Assembly: GCA_025462785.1 (NCBI GenBank) | Contig: JAOAPG010000366.1 | Span: 1 to 11,007 of the forward strand | Source: Acidobacteriaceae bacterium | Lineage (GTDB): Bacteria > Acidobacteriota > Terriglobia > Terriglobales > Acidobacteriaceae | Length of the DNA stretch: 11,007 nt | Reading direction: 5' to 3' | In this document: in pieces, positions 1 through 5,585 of the stretch | Position numbering within the stretch: the first letter of the stretch is position 1 | Layout: every line of letters starts with the position of its first letter | The notes under the pieces: model-generated | Told to the model about the DNA's origin: nothing | Database searches by the model: none | Seen by the model: only the letters and a program-made list of their open reading frames with translations | Position numbers and translations under genes: made by a program

Positions 1-73
1 CTGGCGTTTCACCTGCGGAGGCTCCAAATGAGCGCAGACTCTGGATCATTCGCGGCGTGGCATAATTGCGCTC
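1..73 (+). other. Unresolved junction upstream of the permease domain
   Basis: The permease is read in the frame that starts at position 2, and that frame has a TGA at 29-31. Two rival signals are present. First, a good Shine-Dalgarno GGAGG (17-21) sits 6 bases before an ATG (28-30) that overlaps the TGA as ATGA, which is typical of translational coupling, but that ATG is in the wrong frame for the permease. Second, the frame starting at position 3 reads a linker-like stretch (GVSPAEAPNERRLWIIRGVA) ending at TAA 63-65, just where the permease frame becomes convincing. Either way one base seems to be lost or gained between about 28 and 65. No Shine-Dalgarno precedes the GTG at 74. Confidence 0.45.
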
Positions 74-781
74 GTGTGCATTGTTTATGCCGTGATCCGC
101 GTGATCATCATGCTTGCCGGGGTGAGCCATTCGGATGCGAGTCAGCTGGTAGTTGGACTGGCCATGACGTTTTTGCGCGTGAACGTTGCGCTCTTGATCG
201 GTGCTGCCTGGACCATCCCCGTGGGCGTCATGATCGGCTTTAGTCCTCGGTTGGCTCGCGTTGCCCAGCCTCTTGCACAAATCGCCGCTTCGGTGCCTGC
301 CACTGCGTTTTTTCCAATTATCTTGCTGCTGCTAGTTCGCGCGGGTTCGGGCCTGGGCATCGGTTCAATCCTGCTGTTGCTGCTCGGAACGCAATGGTAC
401 ATCTTATTCAACGTCATTGCGGGAGCCATGGCGATTCCCACCGATCTAAAAGAAGCTTGCTCGGTTTTCGGGATTACAGGCTGGGAACGCTGGAGGAAGC
501 TGATCCTCCCGGGCATCTTTCCTTATTTAGTAACCGGTCTCGTGACTGCCTCAGGTGGCGCTTGGAACGCGAGTATCGTGGCAGAATATTTCCATTTCAA
601 AGGACAAATCTTCTCGACAACTGGCCTGGGCGCAATTATCAGCAAAGCCACGGACAGCGGAAACTTCGAACTGCTCATAGCTGCTACGATCTTGATGGCA
701 GCAATGGTTGTAACAATCAATCGCTTGGTCTGGCGCAGATTCTACAGATTGGCAGAAACTAGATTCAGGTTGGAAGGGTAG
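74..781 (+). CDS. ABC transporter permease, NitT/TauT-like (C-terminal domain, 5' end uncertain)
   Basis: This is an inner-membrane permease domain (BPD_transp_1 type) of an ABC importer. About five hydrophobic segments are visible, at residues 1-16, 26-55, 78-103, 106-121 and 200-217 counted from GTG 74. The cytoplasmic coupling loop is clear at residues 127-146: KEACSVFG, then a conserved glycine-containing turn and ILPG, matching the EAA motif that docks on the ATPase. The family takes up nitrate, sulfonates or similar anions; the substrate cannot be read here. The sequence resembles the second half of duplicated, fused permeases of about 550-600 residues (COG4986-like), so the gene probably begins left of the window and continues through a frame break near 28-65. 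GTG 74 has no ribosome binding site and would truncate the first membrane span, so I do not believe it is the true start. The ATPase and binding protein are not in the window. The gene converges with the nucleotidyltransferase gene, leaving 20 bases between the stops and no obvious terminator. Confidence 0.85.
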   Translation: MCIVYAVIRVIIMLAGVSHSDASQLVVGLAMTFLRVNVALLIGAAWTIPVGVMIGFSPRLARVAQPLAQIAASVPATAFFPIILLLLVRAGSGLGIGSILLLLLGTQWYILFNVIAGAMAIPTDLKEACSVFGITGWERWRKLILPGIFPYLVTGLVTASGGAWNASIVAEYFHFKGQIFSTTGLGAIISKATDSGNFELLIAATILMAAMVVTINRLVWRRFYRLAETRFRLEG

Positions 782-801
782 GCATTCTGATCCCTGAGTA
801 A

Positions 802-1404
802 TTACCAAACTCCCTTATCGCTGCCGGTGAGACGAAACGCAAGCAATGCCGAAACAGCAAGCGGGGGCAACAGAGGCAGGCGAGTCATGGCTCGCAGGTC
901 GCCATGTTTACTCGCATTCAAGAGTTGTGAACCGTAAAGCCCTGCGGCGGGTCCCATTGGGACACGCAGAAAGTTTGCGCGGAATTGAACTCGTATACTC
1001 GGCGAGTAAGCATCTGCGAGCACATCATTCGGGACATCAACGCTGCCACCAAATTCTTTTACGTACTCGGAGACGAGAAGCAGGAATGTCGCGACGCCTG
1101 GCCGAATTCCACCTTCCTCGGCTGCGCGACGGAGCACCGCAAAATCGACTGCGTTATTTTGCAAAAGAGCAGCTACATCGGCCATGTCACAAAGGCGAAA
1201 GTAGAAATGACGGTACATTCTTTGCAGAGTTGAAATGATAATTCGCTCCTCGGGAGCAGGTACGCGAAAGACTAGGCCATCAAAGGTCTTCGTGACACTG
1301 CGATCAATCACGCGGCGAGCCAATGCCTTGTGTTCCCCTGTTTGGCCCAAGTAGCGAACGTGGATTTCGATCAATTCTGCAGTCCGGGTACTTTGAAATT
1401 CCAT
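802..1404 (-). CDS. C-terminal part of the same nucleotidyltransferase (200 residues)
   Basis: From residue 10 this frame continues the nucleotidyltransferase family: ELIEIHVRYLGQTGEH resembles the strand of family members that carries the third acidic residue (IEIH, like the usual VDLHW). The region after it, with RVPAPEERIIISTLQRMYRHFYFRLCDMADVAALL spanning about residues 47-82, looks like the helical part with conserved H, R and D residues. The first nine residues from ATG 1404 (MEFQSTRTA) overlap the upstream frame and do not look native. No Shine-Dalgarno precedes that ATG, so it is unlikely to be an independent gene. The stop at 802-804 faces the permease stop. Function as a separate protein is improbable without the GSDLDL motif carried by the other half. 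Confidence 0.65.
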   Translation of the reverse strand: MEFQSTRTAELIEIHVRYLGQTGEHKALARRVIDRSVTKTFDGLVFRVPAPEERIIISTLQRMYRHFYFRLCDMADVAALLQNNAVDFAVLRRAAEEGGIRPGVATFLLLVSEYVKEFGGSVDVPNDVLADAYSPSIRVQFRANFLRVPMGPAAGLYGSQLLNASKHGDLRAMTRLPLLPPLAVSALLAFRLTGSDKGVW

Positions 1405-1916
1405 TTGTTGGCGAGACGGTCGCCCCAGCTGCGAGCTTCTTGGTCGGCCTGAAACTTCTCAGCCATCACTCGCGTTACAGTTTTAGGATCATCGGTGGTA
1501 TAGAGGTCTAAGTCGGACCCGAGATCCGGCCAATGATCAAGTGATTTGATCACTGAAGTACGGGCTCCTGCTTCTTCCAGCGCCATGCATACCGGAGCAA
1601 GACATTCAACCGCATGAGCGATTCGGCTGCGCTCTGCGGCGAGTACACTCTCGCACCGATTTGACACGGCAGAGTTAGAGCGCGCAATCGCGGCATTTTG
1701 CAGTACCTGCAGCGTGCGAACCGTCACATGATGAATGTCGGCGAGATGGAGAAAATCAGCGAACTCGTTCTCGTCCAGTTGAGACAAGTAGTCCAAGTCC
1801 GGATAGATGTCCTCAAGGTTCGCCGCCGGAGTCGCGAAGTCGCCGGCGTACCCCCGGAACATAAGCCGGGAGAGGGTTGCCATATTTTGACTTGCACGCT
1901 GGCTTTCATTAGTCAT
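1371..1916 (-). CDS. N-terminal part of NTP_transf_5-like nucleotidyltransferase (181 residues)
   Basis: This half carries the catalytic signature of the nucleotidyltransferase fold: residues 122-138 read VIKSLDHWPDLGSDLDL, where G133-S134 and the paired aspartates D135 and D137 match the metal-binding GSxxD motif and K124 is the upstream conserved lysine. Residues 1-110 are mostly helical, with a leucine- and alanine-rich stretch (about 47-110) as in family members. Such proteins transfer nucleotidyl or similar groups to an unknown acceptor and often occur in exopolysaccharide gene clusters; their biochemistry is largely undefined. The ATG at 1916 has only a weak ribosome binding site. A second ATG at 1883 is possible but has none. 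The protein ends at TGA 1371-1373, soon after the frame break, so alone it lacks the rest of the fold. Confidence 0.7.
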   Translation of the reverse strand: MTNESQRASQNMATLSRLMFRGYAGDFATPAANLEDIYPDLDYLSQLDENEFADFLHLADIHHVTVRTLQVLQNAAIARSNSAVSNRCESVLAAERSRIAHAVECLAPVCMALEEAGARTSVIKSLDHWPDLGSDLDLYTTDDPKTVTRVMAEKFQADQEARSWGDRLANKWNFKVPGLQN

Positions 1917-1973
1917 CTTGAGGGCTCACTGCCGTTGAAGTGCCTTTCCGCGCGATTTCTTGGCCCAAAATGC

Positions 1974-2984
1974 TTAAGGAGATGGCGCTGCATTGGCCTG
2001 GTTTTGTTCACGAGCACTGCAATTTGCTACGCCATTCTCCACCGTCGTGCCTTCCTCATAATCATTCCATGTGGCCAGCATTAAAAACGGCATTGGGTTC
2101 GGACCACCTTCATATTGCTTTGCAATCGCCAGCGTGTCTTCCAGCGTTTTACCGCACCGCCGATCCATGTGACGGTTCAACCCCCACGACGCCTTGCTGT
2201 CATCGAAGCCCGGCCAAATTCCTCCGACGACGATCTGATCTGGGCGCTTGGTTTTCATCTTTTCGTAGAATGCCTCGAGATATTCCTTGCCCCAATCGCT
2301 GCCGTCGGCGGTCCACCCCTTTTTACCCGGATGCACCCACGCGTACAGACCATCGAAGTCTTTGGCGTACTGCTCGGGCGGATTATCTTTGTAGATCAAG
2401 ATCGGTGGAGTTTCCCAGCTACTGACCGCCCGCCGAACGCGATCCCAATCCGTGTGGCCACGCTTAGGAAAAATAAAAACAACGGGACGCCCATTGTATC
2501 GCACATAGGCGTCGTGGCCGGGCGCGTTCGGGCCGATGTACATCTTGTAGGCTTTTCCAAAAGCCTCAAGCGCGTCGTCGGTCGCCTGGCCGTTATCTTC
2601 CTGGGTTTCGTCGTACATCAAGCAGACGTGAAAATTATTCTCGCTTGCGATCTGCTGCAAAAGAGCATAGCTGCGATCTTCGAACGGACGGCGATCGCCG
2701 TACCAATCGACTCCGAAAGCGTAGATACCGATGTCTTTGGCCTTTTGAATCTGCTTTTTCAAAACGGCCGGATCTTGTGTCGAGTATCCAACGTTGATGT
2801 GATCATGAGTTCCGAACCAAGGCTGGTAATCGGCGATGATCTTGGGCGAACTTTCTATCATCCCATTGCGAACCGTTTGATTCAGGGATGTTTGCACATT
2901 GCCGCGATGACATCCGCTAAATTGCGGAATTATGACCATTACGGCGAGTAAGAGAATAATCGTTGATTTATACGTTCGCTTCAT
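1974..2984 (-). CDS. GH99-like glycan-active lipoprotein
   Basis: This is a predicted lipoprotein of 336 residues. A hydrophobic signal (about residues 8-20) is followed by FSGC with the cysteine at 25, a lipobox-like signal peptidase II site, although phenylalanine at -3 is not the commonest residue. The rest resembles the glycoside hydrolase family 99 / GH71-like beta-alpha barrel: ADYQPWFG (51-58), IGIYAFGVDWYG (85-96), the central YNGRPVVFIF (163-172) and the C-terminal LATWNDYEEGTTVENG (303-318). Known GH99 enzymes act on alpha-mannosides; many bacterial GH99-like proteins are uncharacterised and sit in polysaccharide loci. The likely catalytic acids include D308, E310 and E311, which is inference. 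I chose ATG 2984 because GGGAG (2993-2997) lies 8 bases upstream and the signal peptide starts there; an in-frame ATG at 3071 would add 29 residues and place the start inside the upstream gene. The preceding gene ends 52 bases earlier. Its role may be to trim or modify the glycan handled by this locus. Confidence 0.8.
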   Translation of the reverse strand: MKRTYKSTIILLLAVMVIIPQFSGCHRGNVQTSLNQTVRNGMIESSPKIIADYQPWFGTHDHINVGYSTQDPAVLKKQIQKAKDIGIYAFGVDWYGDRRPFEDRSYALLQQIASENNFHVCLMYDETQEDNGQATDDALEAFGKAYKMYIGPNAPGHDAYVRYNGRPVVFIFPKRGHTDWDRVRRAVSSWETPPILIYKDNPPEQYAKDFDGLYAWVHPGKKGWTADGSDWGKEYLEAFYEKMKTKRPDQIVVGGIWPGFDDSKASWGLNRHMDRRCGKTLEDTLAIAKQYEGGPNPMPFLMLATWNDYEEGTTVENGVANCSAREQNQANAAPSP

Positions 2985-2992
2985 CCTCACCA

Positions 2993-2997
2993 CTCCC
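2993..2997 (-). promoter_or_regulatory. Ribosome binding site of the GH99-like gene
   Basis: GGGAG on the minus strand lies 8 bases before ATG 2984. It decides the start in favour of the shorter protein, which begins directly with a lipoprotein signal peptide. Confidence 0.55.
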
Positions 2998-3036
2998 AAT
3001 GACAAGTCCCCTAATCTAGATGCTTTTGGAACCCGC

Positions 3037-3585
3037 TTAGGGCTTGCCCTCCGGAATGGTTTCGAGATCACGTACCAGCCAGCGGTCCGCGCCCGGTGTC
3101 ATAAGAACGATGAAATGCAACGTGACCTGCTCTGTTTGGATAACTTTGTCGCCGTCGAGAATTTGAATTTCCAGCGCTGCTTGATCTCGCAGTTGCATCG
3201 CATCGCCGGCTGGTGAATAAAACAATCCTTCCAGCTTGTGACCGTGATCTTCGTATTTAAGATGGATGCCAGTTTTCTGCTGGTCGGCGATCTTTTGTAC
3301 CAGGTTTTCTTTGGCTAGGCCAGTGAAGTAACCGCCTAGCAAGTCTTTACGATTGGTATCGAGGGCCTGTGCCATCGATAGCCATGCGAAGGCGTAGTCG
3401 CGCGGAATGGACTTACTGGTAAGGTCCTCAATTTGGCGAGGTCCCATTTTCTCGGCGTTCAATTCCACAGTCGGCAAAGAAGTATCCGCGGAGACTCGCG
3501 GCAGGGAGGCGAGGCATAGCGCGAGACATGTTGTTGCTGTGATCCGTGCGAAACGGCGAATCGGATTGTGAATTGTATTGGTCAT
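3037..3585 (-). CDS. Small secreted protein of unknown family
   Basis: I do not recognise a named family. From ATG 3585 the protein has 182 residues, with a Sec signal peptide: positive residues R10-R14, a hydrophobic core at about 17-28, and a likely cleavage after VSA (residue 33). The mature part is helical first (about 48-105, with FAWLSMAQALD and LAKENLVQKIADQQ) and then shows beta strands (about 107-175, including LHFIVL and RWLVRDLETI). This helix-then-sheet order would suit an NTF2-like fold, but that is a guess from pattern only. Another ATG at 3615 overlaps the upstream stop as ATGA and would add ten residues; the overlap suggests translational coupling, while the signal peptide fits the shorter form better. 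Neither has a strong ribosome binding site. It lies between the Ig-like protein and the GH99-like lipoprotein and is probably a periplasmic accessory of the same system. Confidence 0.7.
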   Translation of the reverse strand: MTNTIHNPIRRFARITATTCLALCLASLPRVSADTSLPTVELNAEKMGPRQIEDLTSKSIPRDYAFAWLSMAQALDTNRKDLLGGYFTGLAKENLVQKIADQQKTGIHLKYEDHGHKLEGLFYSPAGDAMQLRDQAALEIQILDGDKVIQTEQVTLHFIVLMTPGADRWLVRDLETIPEGKP

Positions 3586-3611
3586 CTTTCGGACATACCA
3601 TGCGGGCCGAA

Positions 3612-4475
3612 TCATCGCCCACCCGAAACATTCAATTCATTTCCCGTAACCACGCCCGATGCCACCGTGATGTGAGCCTGGCCGCTGACTGGCATTTCTA
3701 CTTTCGCAATTCCTTTCTTAAGGGGAACATCCACTGTAGTTTTCCCGTCTGCATCAGTCTTCGTGAAGCTCACGATTGTGCCATCCGGCACGAAATTGCC
3801 AGTACAGTCTCGTACCGGATTTGTCTCGATGACAAGCTTGCCTGACATCCACGAGCTCTTCATTTGAAGATTGCACGCGTCGGAAGCGACTTGTTGCACG
3901 ACGCGAATTTCAGAGGCTTTTCCGATCGCGGCTTCGATCTTCGCAGGCCCGCCCTTGGGCGCCGAGTTGAGACGAACCCACGTTACGCCGTTCTGAGTGT
4001 TGCGAGACTCCGAAATAGATGAACCCGCGGTGGGAGTAACTGTGAGTTTTACGGACTGCGGCACTAGAACCAAATTGTGAAAATCGTCAAAGACGAAAAC
4101 TACGGCGCTAATCGCATTGGGGTTTGAAACCGGTACGCGGGACGGATGAACGATGAGACCCAAGCGGTCCGGCGCAGCTGCGTGAACATAGAAATGCCCG
4201 CTCGAGCATTGGTCGCCGCCGCAGGTGATAGCGGTGTAGCGGCCTACGTGCTCAACTTCCTCGCTTTGGATTTGGATGTCGTTTGCCAAATCAACTTGCC
4301 GTTTGATCGACTCTGCTGGTCCAATTAAATAAAACGTGCCCTGGCCAGATCCGGCGCCCGAAATAGAAAACGCGTTGCCAGCCGTGACCTGTGGCGGCAC
4401 CTTCAATTCGGCCGACCAAAGCGCGGTCGTGAGTACAAACGACAATAAAAGGCTAACTGAGATCAGAGCGCGCAT
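3612..4475 (-). CDS. Secreted protein with two Ig-like domains
   Basis: This 287-residue protein has a Sec signal peptide (MRALISVSLLLSFVLTTALW, cleavage probably after SA at residue 22). The mature part is almost all beta. Residues about 105-195 resemble a bacterial Ig-like (invasin/Big_1-like) domain, with LGLIVHPSRVPVSNPNAISA, VVFVFDDFHNLV and a terminal strand. Residues about 210-285 look like a second one, with the DGTIVSFTKTDADGKT turn and VASGVVTGNEL. An N-terminal strand-rich part (26-100) may be a third. Four cysteines (85, 90, 201, 224) could form disulfides outside the cytoplasm. Such domains usually serve adhesion or protein-protein and protein-glycan contacts; no enzyme motif is visible. 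It starts 3 bases after the upstream stop with no recognisable Shine-Dalgarno, so it is probably translated by coupling. Its stop overlaps a possible ATG of the next gene (ATGA at 3612-3615). Confidence 0.75.
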   Translation of the reverse strand: MRALISVSLLLSFVLTTALWSAELKVPPQVTAGNAFSISGAGSGQGTFYLIGPAESIKRQVDLANDIQIQSEEVEHVGRYTAITCGGDQCSSGHFYVHAAAPDRLGLIVHPSRVPVSNPNAISAVVFVFDDFHNLVLVPQSVKLTVTPTAGSSISESRNTQNGVTWVRLNSAPKGGPAKIEAAIGKASEIRVVQQVASDACNLQMKSSWMSGKLVIETNPVRDCTGNFVPDGTIVSFTKTDADGKTTVDVPLKKGIAKVEMPVSGQAHITVASGVVTGNELNVSGGR

Positions 4476-4478
4476 ATT

Positions 4479-5585
4479 TTAGGAGTTATTGTTCTCGTAG
4501 TAGTTCACGACGACGTGGTAGTTCTGAACGTTTTTGGCCACATCGTCGGGAACATCTAATCCAAAGGAGACGGGAATCTGCGGTAAAAGTTCCTGATCCA
4601 CATATCCATCGGAAACCCAGATCACTTTGCCATTGCCATCGTAGTAAGAAGCAATCACATGCGGAATGTTCACGATTTGTCCGCTCTGGTTGACCAGTTG
4701 CCCACGCAAGACTTTCTTGTTCAGCGCGTCGGTTTCGATGTGTTGCTGACCGACTTCGATCACCGGGTCGGCACTGGCCGCTATCAACATGGCTTTCGCG
4801 TCCATGCGCACACTCTTGATTTTGTCCATACGCATACCCGGAAAGTCGATGCGATAGGGCGACACTTGCTTCGGCAGCAACGTGTGAGAAATTTTGTCAA
4901 AGCTGCCTTCCTGCGCGACTTCGTTTCCATCTGGTCCGAGGAGGGTCGCGGAAACGTTAACATAAGCAGGAATGGTGTCTTCGTTCACGATTTCGCCGAC
5001 CAGCACCACACTGTCGGGACGCTGCAACGCATTCATCGAAATGATGCGTACCTGTGGGTTGTCGACATTTTGTACCCCCCAGTCGTCCTGTGCTCCACGA
5101 TTGATTACGTCCCATCGCAGATAGTTGACGGGGATCACCTGCGGGGCGAGCTTAGGCAAACGAGTCGTAGGCCAGAACACCTTCCAGGTATTTCCGTCAT
5201 GCTCGACCTTCAAATCCCGGAAGGTTTCCAGCGGGCCGACCGCGGTTGAGTAATGCAGCTTGGCGCGGAAAATAGCGTCTTGATTCGTTTGATGAAGACC
5301 CCATACGTCGAAGCTTTCCAGATTCGCGTACGTGAGCAGGCTGCCATTACTGCCAGCCAAGTCGCGGACGAAGGCTGCCTTATCTACTTCGCCGCGATTC
5401 GCCAAGCGCGAATAAGCCGCATCCCAATTGTGGGCTTGCACCTGGCTGACCATGAGACGGACAGCTTCTTCGGGAGTTTGCGCGGAATACATCCTTTGGC
5501 GAGCTAAACCTCCAGATGTGAACCACGAAATTCCCACCAGAACAACAGTGATTATAAAAATTCCGATTGCGAGAAGTCTTTTCAC
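4479..5585 (-). CDS. Membrane-anchored protein with NTF2-like region and two FxLYD-like repeats
   Basis: This 368-residue protein has one N-terminal membrane span (about residues 5-22 after MKR), so the bulk should face the periplasm. Residues about 36-142 look NTF2-like (TPEEAVRLMVSQVQAHNWDAAY, then FRDLKVEHDGNTWKVFWP). Two similar beta-domains follow. Residues about 178-265 contain VVLVGEIVNEDTIPAYVNV and ATLLGPDGNEV; residues about 283-363 contain VLRGQLVNQSGQIVNIP and ASYYDGNGKVI. This is the FxLYD pattern (G-x-L-x-N, then a strand ending Y/L-x-D-x-x-G), so the protein carries an internal duplication. No enzyme motif is seen; a scaffold or sensor role is likely. The start is a GTG at 5585 that shares one base with the upstream stop (TAGTG). 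GGGAG at 5594-5598, 8 bases upstream, supports it. Confidence 0.8.
   Translation of the reverse strand: MKRLLAIGIFIITVVLVGISWFTSGGLARQRMYSAQTPEEAVRLMVSQVQAHNWDAAYSRLANRGEVDKAAFVRDLAGSNGSLLTYANLESFDVWGLHQTNQDAIFRAKLHYSTAVGPLETFRDLKVEHDGNTWKVFWPTTRLPKLAPQVIPVNYLRWDVINRGAQDDWGVQNVDNPQVRIISMNALQRPDSVVLVGEIVNEDTIPAYVNVSATLLGPDGNEVAQEGSFDKISHTLLPKQVSPYRIDFPGMRMDKIKSVRMDAKAMLIAASADPVIEVGQQHIETDALNKKVLRGQLVNQSGQIVNIPHVIASYYDGNGKVIWVSDGYVDQELLPQIPVSFGLDVPDDVAKNVQNYHVVVNYYENNNS

Larger units (their letters stand above)
802..1916 (-). pseudogene. Nucleotidyltransferase-fold gene split by a one-base frameshift
   Basis: The two overlapping reading frames 1371-1916 and 802-1404 join into one protein. The upstream frame is convincing up to the residues VPGL and then stops two codons later at TGA. 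The downstream frame becomes convincing at ELIEIHVRYLGQ, at the same DNA position. Adding one C to CTGCAG (1377-1382) to give CTGCCAG would produce a continuous VPGLPELIEIH and a protein of 371 residues, close to what I expect for the NTP_transf_5 (PF14907-like) nucleotidyltransferase family. The lesion is a single deletion next to a short C run, so it may be a recent mutation or a sequencing error. Both halves keep normal protein-like composition. This is the last gene of the leftward operon, 57 bases after the GH99-like gene. Confidence 0.7.

Noticed and set aside
28..243. 71-residue frame starting at an ATG with a good GGAGG site
   Set aside because: It is rich in C, H and R and runs antiparallel to protein logic; it is the out-of-frame reading of the permease. 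The site is kept only as evidence about the junction.
782..801. Bidirectional terminator between the convergent stops
   Set aside because: No stem of useful length or T run is present in the 20 bases between the genes.
2115..2951. 278-residue plus-strand frame opposite the GH99-like gene
   Set aside because: The opposite strand encodes a recognisable GH99-like lipoprotein with a signal peptide; this frame is its complementary shadow.
1974..3071. Longer start (ATG 3071) for the GH99-like protein
   Set aside because: It would add 29 basic residues before the lipoprotein signal and overlap the end of the upstream gene. ATG 2984 has a ribosome binding site and a signal peptide.
4659..5249. 196-residue plus-strand frame opposite the FxLYD protein
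   Set aside because: It is rich in H and R and has no ribosome binding site or domain; the minus strand holds a coupled gene with clear domains.
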